A stretch of 64,000 bases of DNA from Axinella damicornis (GCA_963931865.1 OZ007509.1:6278882-6342881), one strand, 5' to 3'. Positions 45,871-56,894 are shown, counted from the first letter of the stretch. The notes: generated from the letters alone by a model not told the origin. Program-made: numbers and translations.

Positions 45871-46428
45871 CTCTCTCACTTGGTAATAGATGGTTATGAA
45901 TGGTTATTGTAAGCATGATAGTTTGTTATAAAGGGATATATATATATATATGTACAATGCATGGCTAACATACTGAATATATATACTGAGCTACTTGCAT
46001 GGGGTCCGGAAATCTTGCTTTAGGAGATAAAGGCCTGCGATTGTGTGCATAGCAGTTACTGTAGCTATTCTAGATACAAGTTCCTCTTCTTTACTAAACG
46101 GTGCAAATAAAAATGAAAATACGTCTTTGGCATAGCACATAAAATCTTTTTGTATCTCGACATCCACGCAAAGGTCTGCTCGCAGCTCATTGTGTTGTGT
46201 GTTACGCTACAGGACTGTTTGCAAACACTAATATGATTTTGAGCCCATCATGTGTACATGAGCATGGTAACAGCTATACGGATGCAGTACAAAATACAAA
46301 CTGGATTATCATGCAGGTATTGAGTCACCACGATGGTTACTAAACATGTGGGTGTAACACCAGCAATAGTCACATGCAAGGTTTGTCTAGTCTCGTTCCC
46401 AGACCATATTTCTGCATCTTGTCTACTA
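45871..46428. other. No gene seen
   Basis: Contains a short (TA)n near 45935-45952. No exon recognised. Confidence 0.45.
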
Positions 46429-48170
46429 CTCACTGCATGTAAGGCTGGGTCGGGCTAGGATGTACATATTAGTATGCCAACTTCACCTTGGTTGTACACA
46501 GACATAGATCATTGTGTTCCATGTTGTTGATGATAATATGAAAGTGAAACCTAGCTCAAAACTCCACCCATGTATATTCAATTACGTCATAACTATTACA
46601 TGACGTCAGTGGGTGGGACCGGCGTTGCCAACATAAACATACAGAAAGACTGATATCTCACTGCGAGTAGACCACAGCAAGAATTTCGCGCGCCGTGCGT
46701 ATCTATGGAAACGATTGCACACGGCACTAACTGTCATCTGATTGCGGTTGGTTTATTACGTTACAGAATGCCATGAATACTGATTTCGTGTTTTATTGGG
46801 CTGCATACGGCATCCATCTTCAAGCGATTGCAAAGCGCTAGCGATCTAGCATTAGACGCCGATGTCCGAAGTGCCCTGCCTGCTGTACAGACGAGTTTGT
46901 TCGTTGGAAACGGTCAAACGACCCCATGAGAATAGTGGGGCGTGGTCACTTGTCCCGTGACTTTCAGGCCTTTGCGGTTGATATGGCCGCAAATCAGAGA
47001 GTGAACAAAAAGTCGAGCTTAACGGAATACTTGTGCTTTGGTATTCTTGACCTTACCGGTGGCAATCCAATGAGTACGAATGGCTGCGTCTTCCTACCGG
47101 GTAGATTGTGGAAATATTGCTCATAGGAGTTGCTGTGACAGAAACTATGTTCCCACTGGCCATCTCTGGAGTGGCTGTTTGCGTCGTTGAGCAACTTCCC
47201 AGCTGAGTTCGAGAAATCTACCCGGTAGGTTTTGAGTTGGTTATGTGTACGTTCGAACGGTACCACTCAGTACGCTCTAGCTAACCGGCACATAATCCGT
47301 CTTTCTGTATGTTTATGTTGGCAACGCAGGTCCCACTCACTGACGTCATGTAATAGTTATGACGTAATTGAATATACGTGGGTGGAGTTTTGAGGTTTCA
47401 CTTTCATATTATCATCAACAACATGGAACACGATGATCTATGTCTGTGTAAAACCAAGGTGAAGTTGGCATACTAATATGTACATCCTAGCCCGACCCAG
47501 CCTTACATGCACTGAGTATACGGATTATGTGCCGGTTAGCTAGAGCGTACTGAGTGGTACCGTTCGAACGTACACATAACCAACTCAAAACCTACCCGGT
47601 AGATTTCTCGAACTCAGCTGGGAAGTTGCTCAACGACGCAAACAGCCACTCCAGAGATGGCCAGTGGGAGCATAGTTTCTGTCACAGCAACTCCTACGAG
47701 CAATATTTCCACAATCTACCCGGTAGGCAGACGCAGCCATTCGTACTCTTTGGATTGCCACCGGTAAGGTCAAGAATACCAAAGCACACATATTCCGTAT
47801 CGCTCGACTTTTTGTTCACTCTCTGATTTGCGGCCATATCAACCGCAAAGGCCTGAAAGTCACGGGACAAGTGACCACGCCCCACTATTCTCATTGGGTC
47901 GTTTGACCGTTTCCAACGAACAAACTCGTCTGTACAGCAGGCAGGGCACCTCGGACATCGGCGTCTAATGCTAGATCGCTAGCGCTTTGCAATCGCTTGA
48001 AGATGGATGCCGTATGCAGTCCAATAAAACATTATTCATGGCATTCTGTAACGTAATAAACCAACCGCAATCAGATGACATTTAGTGCCGTGTGCAATCG
48101 TTTCCATAGATACGCACGGCGCGCGAAATTCTTGCTGTGGTCAACTCGACCCTGCCTTACATGCAGTGAG
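46429..48170 (-). mobile_element. Element E, outer inverted copy containing an inner E copy
   Basis: Outer copy lies on the minus strand in two parts: 46429-46656 and 47517-48170. Its ends are CTCACTGCATGTAAGG and (inverted) CTCACTGCATGTAAGG, flanked by TA (46427-46428, 48171-48172). The interior matches element E at 28911-30943. The minus frame at 47694-47894 (GRGHLSRDFQAFAVDMAA) is the same as in the other copies. Confidence 0.85.
46657..47516 (+). mobile_element. Element E, inner copy in the opposite orientation
   Basis: 860 bp inserted in the outer E between GACTGATAT and TATACGG. The intact E at 30.74 kb reads GACTGATATACGG on the same strand, so the insertion duplicated TAT (or TA). 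Inner ends are CTCACTGC on the left and (inverted) CTCAGTGCATGTAAGG on the right; about 20 bp of the left terminus (GGCTGGGTCGGG) is replaced. It lacks the family N insertion found in the 28.9-kb copy. Confidence 0.85.
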
Positions 48171-48529
48171 TAACTATGTCATTATAATATTAATTTAGTG
48201 GCACCATAGATTATTTAAGCACGGAAAATGGATTGGCAACGCCCCATTAATAACGTGCAGCACAGACGGAGTTGTGTGCAAGACAACCTAACTACGGCTT
48301 CTTACCTATGAATCCACTTTGTTTTGCAACTCCAGCGAGATAGTATTCGCACACAGCCGTTACGCTCGCGCTCGAGCTCAAAGCCTTAGTGGGCGTGCCG
48401 TATTGAGGATATGACGTGACGTCACTAACGTTAGTAATGGGGCGTTGCCAATCCACTTTCCGTGCTTAAATAATCTATGGTGGCATAAGACAAGCCTATA
48501 ATGTTCATGGTGTATGAACCCGCAATCGA
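48171..48529. other. Spacer with a foldback pair
   Basis: CACCATAGATTATTTAAGCA plus CGGAAAATGGATTGGCAACG at 48202-48243 is matched by its complement at 48437-48482, so 48202-48482 is a MITE-like inverted-repeat unit of about 280 bp. Confidence 0.6.
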
Positions 48530-48760
48530 AGCGGACGCAATCGGGGAACAGTTGAACTTGACGGATGCAATCGAGAGCAGCAGCTGAAGCGAACGCAAGC
48601 GGCGAGCAGCACTGTGGCTGAAGCGAAGGGGAGCAGCAGTTGATCAGAATTAAGCGCAATCGCGCGGGGAGCAGCAGCTCTGCACAGAGAGCTGATTACT
48701 CACGTACATGCATGAGGGGGGAAGTAGCTGAGCGAGGGAAGCTACTTGTAATTTCTGTCG
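48530..48760. repeat. Degenerate GAGCAGCAG minisatellite plus flank
   Basis: Few, diverged units of the 7560-7945 minisatellite, then the same flank (CAGCTCTGCACAGAGAGCTG, GTAGCTGAGCGAG). Same orientation as the 7.6-kb copy. Confidence 0.75.
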
Positions 48761-49462
48761 CCTCAGTGACTGACTTACACTGCATTGCACTCGCTCATTC
48801 GCCCCGTAATGTGATGCATTCTCCTAGTAATTTATTCACGAGCCTGCACTTAAGTGCTATGTACACGATGCGCACTTAGTTAGCTTCGCCCGCAAGTCCA
48901 AGCTGTTGCAGCAGTTAGAAAGCGGCAAATGCAGGCCAGTACAACACCTCAGTGCCCCTGGAAGGTGCGTAATCTGGTCGAAGCGGAAGATGTACACAAG
49001 AGAATGTACAGCCAGAGCAGATGGGACTGCACTTCCTGCCATGCCTCTTTGATCCTTGCATGCTGTGCTGGTTGTCAGTGGTTGAGCCTTAATTAATTAT
49101 CATTGGGGGTCGATGTCACCTAGTCTCGTGCCCATGCAGCCGGAAACGTGTACGGAAAATCCGTCTGGTGACTTTCACCAACATTCTCGGTCTTCATTTA
49201 ATATTCATAGCTCAGCTAACTGCCTGAAACCAGACAGAACCGGAAGTCCTACACATAAGTACATGAACATAATTGCAAGAGAAATTTGATTTTCTACAAG
49301 GGGTGGGGTCTGGGCACGAGACTTAATGTAACCCTACTGGGGGGTCATAGATGTTATAACGCGAATACTATATACGGTATCTATACTGTGAATTACATCA
49401 GCAAATAGCTCATGCTGTATAAAAAGAGTAGGGTTGCTTTTAACCAGGCATTGGTCACCCAG
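48761..49462. other. No gene seen
   Basis: No repeat or exon recognised; could include 3' sequence of the minus-strand DUF1647 gene. Confidence 0.4.
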
Positions 49463-50383
49463 TCACGGACACAAGTTTCCCTCAAACCTGTGACTTGGGT
49501 GTCTGTTGATGGTCCATGCACTGTTTTTGAGCTGTTGATGGTGTACTCTTTTCCAAACTTCACCTCCAAGTTCACGATAAATAAGGATATTCAGGATTGA
49601 CTGACAACGCATGCAGCCAGTATATTCTCCCTTATAGTTCGTCTGACGAACCTTTTCAAAGTGGCACTGTGTTCTGCGAATATATCCGTCTGGAGACATG
49701 CACTCCTTGTGCATAGCACAATCAACCCAGTGCTTCAAGAGCTTGTTTTTAATCAGGTTAGTTGCCCAAACACACATCATTGTTGACTGAATGGTGAGAG
49801 GCATCACTTTCAAAGCTTGCATTCTGGTTAGGTTTAAACCCAGGTAGTCATACATTTGTGGTGGAGTTGTAGATATCACTGCATGACCAGCAAGTGGAGC
49901 AGCTACGAATGGGAATTCCAGCAGATGTGGTAGTAGTTCACTCTTCACTGGTTGGAGAATCCTCAGGCTAGCGTCGCCGTACAGAATCACATCATACTCT
50001 TGTGCAAGCTCAGTTATTATAACTGGTTTCCAGGCTTCATTAAGTGTCAGATTTCTAAAATGTGGTGGATACTTATCAAAAGAGAAAGTGCGAAGTTCAA
50101 CATGGCACAGTTTTGAGAGCTCCTTTCGTTGAGCTTCTGTCAAGCCAAGATCATATACATAAATGTCAGTATTTGGTGCATTCTTTTGTGCACTATGGAT
50201 CATGTCTTGAGCTTCTTGGAAGTGGTCACGTGAAATGGCAGTAACTACTGCAAGTCGACAGTAAAGGTAATCTATACATGTGCAGTTTTTCTCAGATGGT
50301 AGACCTTCTCGACAAAGGTCTTCAACACTTCTTCCTTTAATGAGAGCACAGCAGTGTGATTGTGTTCTCATAAAGTCTTCCAC
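49463..50383 (-). CDS. DUF1647-like putative glycosyltransferase, large exon
   Basis: The exon begins at an acceptor (CTATTACCCAG, 50384-50394) and stays open to a TGA at 49463, about 306 codons. It reads CRLAVVTAISRDHFQEAQDM, DIYVYDLGLTEAQRKEL, FDKYPPHFRNLTLNEAWKP and YDVILYGDASLRI. This order (ser/thr-rich beta strand, YDLGL, YP...AWKPxII, D-x-D-like ligand) is typical of the DUF1647 family, common in nematodes and other invertebrates and thought to adopt a GT-A glycosyltransferase fold. Conserved cysteines (CAMHKECM, CMRCQS) follow. The membrane-anchor exon should lie upstream, but 50.4-50.6 kb is filled by a poly-C tract, so the 5' end is not seen. The last 20 codons may already be intron. 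The upstream 36 codons of the open frame are intronic. Confidence 0.65.
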   Translation of the reverse strand: MEDFMRTQSHCCALIKGRSVEDLCREGLPSEKNCTCIDYLYCRLAVVTAISRDHFQEAQDMIHSAQKNAPNTDIYVYDLGLTEAQRKELSKLCHVELRTFSFDKYPPHFRNLTLNEAWKPVIITELAQEYDVILYGDASLRILQPVKSELLPHLLEFPFVAAPLAGHAVISTTPPQMYDYLGLNLTRMQALKVMPLTIQSTMMCVWATNLIKNKLLKHWVDCAMHKECMSPDGYIRRTQCHFEKVRQTNYKGEYTGCMRCQSILNILIYRELGGEVWKRVHHQQLKNSAWTINRHPSHRFEGNLCP

Positions 50384-50504
50384 CTGGGTAATAGACAGGA
50401 ATAAGTGGCTCAGTTCACATGCAGGGGCAGATCCACAAATTTCTGAAGTGGGAGACACATGCTTCAAAGGGGCTAAGGTGCATGACAGCATGTTTGCTAG
50501 GGTA

Positions 50505-50506
<2 letters not shown>

Positions 50507-50537
<31 letters not shown>

Positions 50538-50600
50538 TTCCCCCACCTCCCCCCTCCCCCCCTCCCCCCCTCCCCCCTCCCCCCTGTCGGTAGCTACGTC
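50507..50600. repeat. Poly-C run (29 bp) and C-rich tract
   Basis: Homopolymer at 50507-50535, then CTTCCCCCACCTCCCCCC-type repeats to 50585. It lies in the presumed intron upstream of the DUF1647 exon. Confidence 0.9.
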
Positions 50601-50771
50601 GTTTTATAAACGCCAGGGATCTTCCTGCTGTTGGGAAGATGCTCGCGTCGCTGTCAGTGCGAACAACCACGGGTCTCTGTCGCGTGGGGACTCGGGAGAC
50701 GTCGGAGATCTAGGCATGCTGGACGCTAGGGGAGAGTCACTCGCCCTTCTCTTCCTACTAGCGGTGCTGAT
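50601..50771 (+). other. Open GC-rich segment interrupted by a MITE
   Basis: A plus frame runs to ...MLDARGESLALLFLLAVLI at the insertion point. When the MITE and one target copy are ignored, the frame continues AIAEVHVTRM and stops. It contains a hydrophobic segment. Whether it is a real exon is unclear. Confidence 0.2.
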
Positions 50772-51189
50772 TAGGCTTGGGCGGATTATTCCGGAATAAT
50801 TTTGGGAATAATAGGTAATAGGGAGATTCCCGAATAATGCAGGAATAATGGGTGTGTAAATTGGTATAATTATATTCATTCAATCAATGTGCACGTGCAC
50901 ATCGCGCCACAGTCGCCACTTCGCATGCTACATAAATAATTTGCTAGTTCTAGTCCTGATGGCTGCCAACAGTGGTACTAGTAGTTCAGTAGACCCAGTG
51001 TGGAGTCTGATTCGGATGACATTGACTCCTCCGACATCGAAGTGAGGTCACTGTTGAGCGTCCTTCGCTGCCCGAATTGAGAATAATTCGAGAATAATAG
51101 GTACTTGATTATGGGAATAATGGGTAGTTTTAGGGGAATCAGATGAAAGAATAATAGGTGGAAAAACAGGAATAATCCGCCCAAGTCTA
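50772..51189. mobile_element. hAT-type MITE, 418 bp, with 8-bp target duplication
   Basis: Inverted ends TAGGCTTGGGCGGATTATTC and (inverted) TAGACTTGGGCGGATTATTC. A perfect 8-bp duplication GTGCTGAT flanks it (50764-50771, 51190-51197). The interior holds many GGAATAATGGG-like words near both ends. Non-coding. Confidence 0.95.
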
Positions 51190-51197
51190 GTGCTGAT

Positions 51198-51545
51198 CGC
51201 GATCGCTGAAGTGCACGTCACTCGCATGTGAAGGTAAACTATAAAGCACGAGGTCCACCGTTGTTTGTGCCTTGCTTTGCGTTTCCAGGTCCTGGAAACA
51301 TTCTCTGCATAGCTACTGATACTTGAATCAAGAATTTGCGTTCCGAGTGGGTTAGCTGTGCCATGGTCGGCTCTATGATTTAATGAGAATGCTGAGCCCA
51401 TGGGGGCCATCGCGCATACATGTACAAAAGTGGTAGTGCACCGTGAGTATAAAATGAAAAGAATATGAATATGAGCAGGGTGTATATATGTTAAAATAAT
51501 GACTACCACAAAGACACATATAAAAGTGGCACAATGGAGTGACTG
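51198..51545. other. Spacer between the hAT MITE and the LINE 3' end
   Basis: No gene seen. The 3' end of the retrotransposon lies somewhere in 51480-51589; I could not identify a clear poly-A or microsatellite tail or a target duplication. Confidence 0.4.
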
Positions 51546-51589
51546 GTTGATTGATTGGGGGGAGAGATTGGGGGTTACAGGGGTTTAGG

Positions 51590-54500
51590 TTAACAGGGAT
51601 TTCCGCCATATACCAACTCCTTCCGCCTCAGCCACCACTTCAGCACTTCTTCCATAACACACTCATCCACTCTAGCTCCTGCATCTCCCTGTATGCTCCT
51701 TCCCAGCAGCAAAGCCATCTTTCCTTCTTCCTCTGCCCTCCAATATTCCTCCAACCATTCTTGTGTTCCTTCCATCCGACCTATTCTCTCCACCAACCTC
51801 TGCCTCTCCCACCTGAACTCCTCACACCTTACCAGGAAGTGTTTGACGTCCTCCACTTCCCCACTGTCACATAACACACATCTATCCTCAGTACACATCC
51901 TACACCTCTTTTTGTCTTCAAACAACCCAGCTGAACCTGTCCTCAACCGAAACCGTAATCTCAATTCTTCATGCCCCACAAAAGACCTTGTGTACTGCTC
52001 CAGCCCAGCTACCTCCTTCACCTTTCTGTACCACCTCAGACTACTTTTTCCCTCTACCTCCTCCACCCAGTCCCTTGAGTTGATGCTGTGGACTCTCTCC
52101 TTCCATTCCTGTACTGGCTCCATCCTGTAATCTTCCAACTCGTACTTCCTTAACAGCAATGCACACTCACTCTCCCAGCTAACCCCTCCACACTCCTTCA
52201 TCTCTGCTGTTATCTGCTTGACCAACCTGTTGTCATCAAGCCTCTGTAACCTCCTTCCATACAGTACCTTCTTCTCTTCCCTCCTCTCCTCGAGTTTCCT
52301 CCATCCCAGATCTCCCCGTATTGCTGCCCCTGCCACAGTTCTGCTCGCACCAAGTAGCTTCCTGCCTACCCTTTCCTGGACAGCTTCTAACTTCCTGTTT
52401 GCTACTTTCCCTCCTGTCCACCACACACTGGCTGCATGTTCAAGACTTGGGCGGGCCAAGAGCTCCCATATTAGCCTCCCACGTTCCACCTCAATCTGAC
52501 CATTCACACGACTCATCCACTCTGTCCTCCCTGCCCATTCCTCAGCCTTCTCCCTCATCCTTTCAAACTGCACATTCCCCTTCATTTTCCTGTCCAACCA
52601 AACGCCTAGATACTTAAAAGCTTCCACCTCCTCCATCACTTCTCCATTGATCGACCAGCTCTCTCCCCCACTTGTTCCAACGACCATCGTCTTGCTCTTC
52701 CGTGCATTGAACCTGAACTTCCACTGCTGTGCATACCTTCCCACCACATCTAACATTTCCTGGAGTTCAGCACTAGACTCAGCCATCAGTACAACATCAT
52801 CCGCATACATCAACCCTCCACACCAAGTACCTTCCATTTTCACTCCCAGGCTTTTCTCTTCCAACTGTTCCATCATTCCCATCACGTAGATGCTGTATAG
52901 AAGTGGGGACAAAGGGCACCCCTGCCGTAACCCCGTTTCGACTGGGAACCATCTTGACTTCCCCCCTTCCAGCACTACACTTGCCTCAACTCCCTCATAC
53001 AAACCTCTACAGATCCGGACAAATTTATCCTCTATCCCATACTGCTCCATCTTCTTCCATAGCCCTTCACGCCAAACTGTGTCATAAGCCTTGCTGACAT
53101 CTAGGAAAGCCACATAGGTCCCCTTCTTCTCTTTCCTCCTCAACTCGCATACCCCCCTCAGAATCAAGATCTGGTCGGCACACCTCCTTTCTGACCTAAA
53201 ACCTCCCTGGGCCTCTGTGTTAAAATCTCCTCTTCGGCATATGCACTCAACCTCTTGGACAGCAGCCTCGTCAAAACCTTAGCAACACAACTCCCCAAGG
53301 CGATACCCCTGTAGTTGCTGGCAAGCTCTGGGTCCCCATCCTTGTACAAAGGCACGACAAAGCTCCTTCTCCAATCCTTTGGACAACATGTGTGCTGTAC
53401 GACTATGTTGAGCAGCTGCACCAAGGTTTCCACTATCTTGGTACCCCCATACATCATCATCTCATTGAGGATACCATCTGGGCCAGCAGCTTTGCCTCTT
53501 TTCAACTGTTTGAGGATCCCTACCACCTCAACAAAAGCCACCAACTCACAAATGTCTGACTGCACTCCAGTAGTCCCTGTCTCATCTTCGTCCTCTTCTG
53601 TGAAATCTCCACTCTCTTGCCTCCTTCCCAATTCTTCCCAATGCCTGGCCAGTTCTTCGATCACTTCCTCCTGACCCTCCTCCACATGTCCCACCTTATT
53701 CTTCATTCTTGGTATGGTCTTTCGCTTCCTTTTCCTCCTATATACGTCCGACCAGAACAGCTTGCTGCTGGGCCCCCCCTGCTCTCTGATTTTCTTCAGG
53801 GTCTTTCTCCTCAACTCCTTCTTCTCCTTCCTCACTTGCTTCTTCACGGCTCTCCTTTTTTTCTTGTAGTCCTCCCATTGGGTATTAAGAACAACCTCAC
53901 TCCTTCTTCTTGCCTCTCTAACCTTCCTACAAGCCTCCTTTCTTGCTCGGATAACTGCCTCTACCTCCTTTGACCACCAGCCTTTTGAGTTTTCAGTGAT
54001 CTTCTTCTTTCCTATCCCCCTCTCTGCTGCTGTGATAACCCCCTTCGTCCATATCTCCCAAGCAGCTTCAACTAGTGCTTCCCCTTCCAACTTGTGGTTC
54101 AGCTCTTCCAGTTGGGTATCCCAGTCTGCAAACTCTTCCACCACTGCATCCTGATATCCCTGCCAATCGCACTTCCCATCAATTCTCCACTTGTAACGCT
54201 CCTGTAACACTTCCCTTTCCTGGTCCCCAAGCCTCACTTCACACCATAGCACATTGTGGTCTGACCCGACCTCCTTGCTCCCCGAGTCTTCAATCTGCAT
54301 TCTCTCCACGGCAAGCCCTCTTGAGAACAGTATGTAGTCGATGACTGATCTCTTTTGCCCACATTCCCAAGTCCACCTCCCTTGACATTGTGGGAGCTCA
54401 TTCCCGATGACTAGACCTCCAGCCCACACCAAGTTCAAAAGCCTCTGACCATTCCTGTTTGGTTGCTGCTCATCCCCCAACCCAATATGTGCATTAAAAT

Positions 54501-54921
54501 CGCCCATTACAACCACCTCAAACCCCTCTCCTTGTAGCCTAGCTACCTCCTCCTGCAAATCTTCAAATTGAGCCTCTGTATCACCGATCCTTACACCCTC
54601 AGGGTTGGCATATATCACCCCAACAGCTATTTTCTTCTCTCCCCTCAACTTGAGCTCCACCCACACTACCCCTTCCCTCTGACACGGCAACTGCCTGGAG
54701 TGCAACTCCTTCCGTACCAGGATCCCTACTCCTCCACTTGCACGTTTGGACCCCTGTCTGTTACGCCCATACCACACATATCCCGCTGCATTTGCTTCTT
54801 CCTCTTCCCTCAAGAAAGTCTCAGCAAGGCCAAGCACATCTAGCTGCCGTTCTTGTAGTGCTAGCTTAACATCCACTTCCCTCGACCACCAACCTCTGCA
54901 GTTTACGAAACCCAATGCCAA
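51590..54921 (-). pseudogene. LINE ORF2 (endonuclease-reverse transcriptase), frameshifted
   Basis: Two overlapping frames. The upstream one (53164-54921, 585 codons) starts MALGFVNCRGWW and carries APE endonuclease motifs: AETF (about 38), GDFNAHIG (142-149), SDHNVLWCEV (about 222), then the beginning of the RT (AAGPDGILNEMM, YRGIALGS). The downstream one (51590-53167, 525 codons) continues with AFLDVSKAYDTVW, GLRQGCPLSPLLYSIY and the catalytic YADDVVLM, then a thumb and a C-terminal CxxC...C...H...C knuckle (CRMCTEDRCVLC, KHFLVRCEEF). The frame is lost in a short TTAACACAGAGG stretch at about 53216-53224, inside the RT between conserved blocks, most simply by an extra AC dinucleotide. This should abolish RT activity. 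Confidence 0.8.
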
Positions 54922-54956
54922 CTGGACCCAACCCTGGCTTCCATCCCCGCTTCCCC

Positions 54957-54990
54957 TCCCCCCCTCCCCCCCTCCCCCCCTCCCCCCCCT
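54957..54990 (-). repeat. G-rich inter-ORF spacer of the LINE
   Basis: On the element's sense strand this is about five runs of six to eight G separated by single A. It lies between the ORF1 stop and the ORF2 start, so the RNA could form a G-quadruplex at the re-initiation point. Confidence 0.8.
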
Positions 54991-54997
54991 TGGTGAC

Positions 54998-56260
54998 TTA
55001 CTGACTGCTGCCCTTGGGAGCAGCTAGACTCCCTTGGACAGTTGCTTTCACATACTCTGTGATTGCTTGGTTGAATAAGTTCAGCTGGCTCAGTACTTTG
55101 TCTGCCACATCGTGAGTTTGATTCCTGTCCGGTCTTGTCCTGGGCGTTTCCCTGTTCGATCGTGTCCTGTCTGTTTTTCTGTGTCGCTCGGAGTTTTTTG
55201 AAGCCTTCCTAGTTCTTTCCTGCGTGCGTTGATTCGCTTGGCCTCTTGAGTCCAATCGATTGTCCGGTCTCTGCCTCCTGCCGAAGAAAATGGGCCTGCC
55301 TATGAGGTCACTTTTGGTGGGACTCCCTGGTGTTACTGTTGAGTCACCATGTTTTCCCCTTGAGTGTCCCCTTCTCTTTGCATTTGTCCATGCAATGTGT
55401 TTGCTCCTTTCCGGCTGACAAATGCGCTTCTCCACTTGGACATGCTGTAGTTGTGGTGCCTGGCAGGGTACTTGAGCGTTGGAATCTCCGTTCTCTGCAT
55501 CCCTAGTCCTCTGCTGCTCCCTCTGTTGATCTTCAATGAGCTGTATCTTCCTTGTGAGAACTTCAATCCGCTTGTCTTTATGTGCAGCAGCCGACTCGAG
55601 ATCTTCAATTCTGTCGACCAGGTGAGAAAAGAGTGCTCTCAGTTGTGGCCACTGCTGTCCTACACTATGAATGTTCAACTTCACGCCATTGCTCTCCCTT
55701 GGCTCTAAGCGGCCCAACACTTCCCCTTTGAGAGACTTCAGAGTGTTCGTCACATTGGTGTCCCTCACCCCGTTATGTTCCCTTTCCTCACGGTAGTGCT
55801 CTTTCAATATCTTCTCTAGTTCTCCTTCTGTGTACACTGTCCTCTCCGTGAAGGCCTCGTACGTCCGTTCTACCGTCCTTTTTCGCACCTCTGATTTCGC
55901 AACGGTTGCATCTTCACTTGTTGGCACTGCCACTTCTCGCTCTGCCAATTCTCGCTCTGTAGTACCCTCCCCGCTTACTGTTGCTGCATCCTCCTGTGAG
56001 ACGTTCCAACGGCTGCGCCCTTGGCACTCCGAGCTGTCTTCTGGTCTCTCCTCACGCTTGTGACAGTTTTCGCACCTCCATTCTTCAGGCGACTGAGAGA
56101 GCCTAACGTACTCACTGGCATCTAGGTTTACGCACTTTGGGTGGTACCACGACTCGCAGCTCCCCTCACAGTAAATTCCCTCTGCCTTCACTTGCTTCGT
56201 GCATTTCCCACAGCGAGACTTACTGCACTTCCCACAGCGAGACTTGCTGCACTTCGCCAT
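54998..56260 (-). CDS. LINE ORF1 protein (PHD finger, coiled coil)
   Basis: 420 codons. It starts MAKCSKSRCGKCSKSRCGKC, a short internal duplication. Then comes a PHD-like zinc finger: CGKCTKQVKAEGIYC, SWYHPKCVNL, WRCENC (residues about 17-68). Residues 130-175 are charged and helical. Residues 230-265 (HLVDRIEDLESAAAHKDKRI...) form a likely coiled coil, as in nucleic-acid-chaperone ORF1 proteins. The C-terminal third is basic and low in complexity (KASKNSERHRKTDRTRSN), suiting RNA binding. The start is the first ATG and lies at the inferred 5' end of the element. The frame is intact. Confidence 0.75.
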   Translation of the reverse strand: MAKCSKSRCGKCSKSRCGKCTKQVKAEGIYCEGSCESWYHPKCVNLDASEYVRLSQSPEEWRCENCHKREERPEDSSECQGRSRWNVSQEDAATVSGEGTTERELAEREVAVPTSEDATVAKSEVRKRTVERTYEAFTERTVYTEGELEKILKEHYREEREHNGVRDTNVTNTLKSLKGEVLGRLEPRESNGVKLNIHSVGQQWPQLRALFSHLVDRIEDLESAAAHKDKRIEVLTRKIQLIEDQQREQQRTRDAENGDSNAQVPCQAPQLQHVQVEKRICQPERSKHIAWTNAKRRGHSRGKHGDSTVTPGSPTKSDLIGRPIFFGRRQRPDNRLDSRGQANQRTQERTRKASKNSERHRKTDRTRSNRETPRTRPDRNQTHDVADKVLSQLNLFNQAITEYVKATVQGSLAAPKGSSQ

Positions 56261-56276
56261 GTTTACGCTCTATTAT

Positions 56277-56640
56277 CTATGGTTATGCAAGCTCTTGACA
56301 CAGGCCGTCCAAAGCAGCGGTAGCGCATTCAGAGGTTCTTGTCCCCAGTTTTCACTGTCGACTACTTCGCATCGGCAGATATAGCATGCAGTAGCCATTG
56401 CTGAATGACATCGCTAAAACTGTTATTCATGGGCGTAATGACGCACGCACCTATATACTTCACACCGTCTGCTTTCTGTTCATTTGTGAAACGTCAGGTG
56501 TGCTAGCCCATGATGTGAAGTTGTACTACGAGACTAGATACTCACCAGAAGAAGGTGATGCAGACGCTCGATTTCAAACAACACACTCGCAACTGCAAGC
56601 GGTGAAGTTTTTGCGGAAATGGTACTCATGATCACCTGAA
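56277..56640. other. Sequence upstream of the LINE
   Basis: No gene recognised. A block with CGATTTCAAACAACA and GCGGTGAAGTTTTTGCGG (56560-56622) is duplicated at 56770-56820. Confidence 0.5.
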
Positions 56641-56825
56641 GAAGGTGCTGATACTTATTGCATGCTGCATGCGGAGAATCCTGCATGTCGGTCGGCTTCA
56701 TGCTGCTAGCTGTGTCTAATCATGAGTACAATGTGCGTGTATACGCATAGATATCGACGCAGACGTTCGATTTCAAACAACATGCACACTCGCAATTGAA
56801 GCGGTGAAGTTTTTGCGGTCAGGCC
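56560..56825 (+). repeat. Short direct duplication
   Basis: Two copies of GACGC...CGATTTCAAACAACA...CACTCGCAA...GCGGTGAAGTTTTTGCGG, about 205 bp apart. Confidence 0.75.
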
Positions 56826-56894
56826 AAAAGTTATTGCGTAATCTTTACGCTGTGTGTTAGCGCGAGGAGGGGTGGTGGAGTCCAGGAGAAGCAA

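Larger units (their letters stand above)
51546..56276 (-). mobile_element. Two-ORF non-LTR retrotransposon (LINE)
   Basis: Minus strand, about 4.7 kb: ORF1 with a PHD finger, a G-rich spacer, then ORF2 with APE-type endonuclease, reverse transcriptase and a C-terminal zinc knuckle. A PHD-type ORF1 with an APE endonuclease is known from CR1/L2-like and related clades, but I cannot fix the clade by eye. ORF2 is broken once. Boundaries are approximate. Confidence 0.85.

Noticed and set aside
46926..47126. Conserved 66-codon protein of element E
   Set aside because: Open in three copies on both strands, so simple recent duplication explains it; kept only as a note within the element.
51693..54843. 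Several 60-145-codon plus-strand frames opposite the retrotransposon
   Set aside because: They are antisense shadows of LINE ORF2, serine/proline-rich and without domains.
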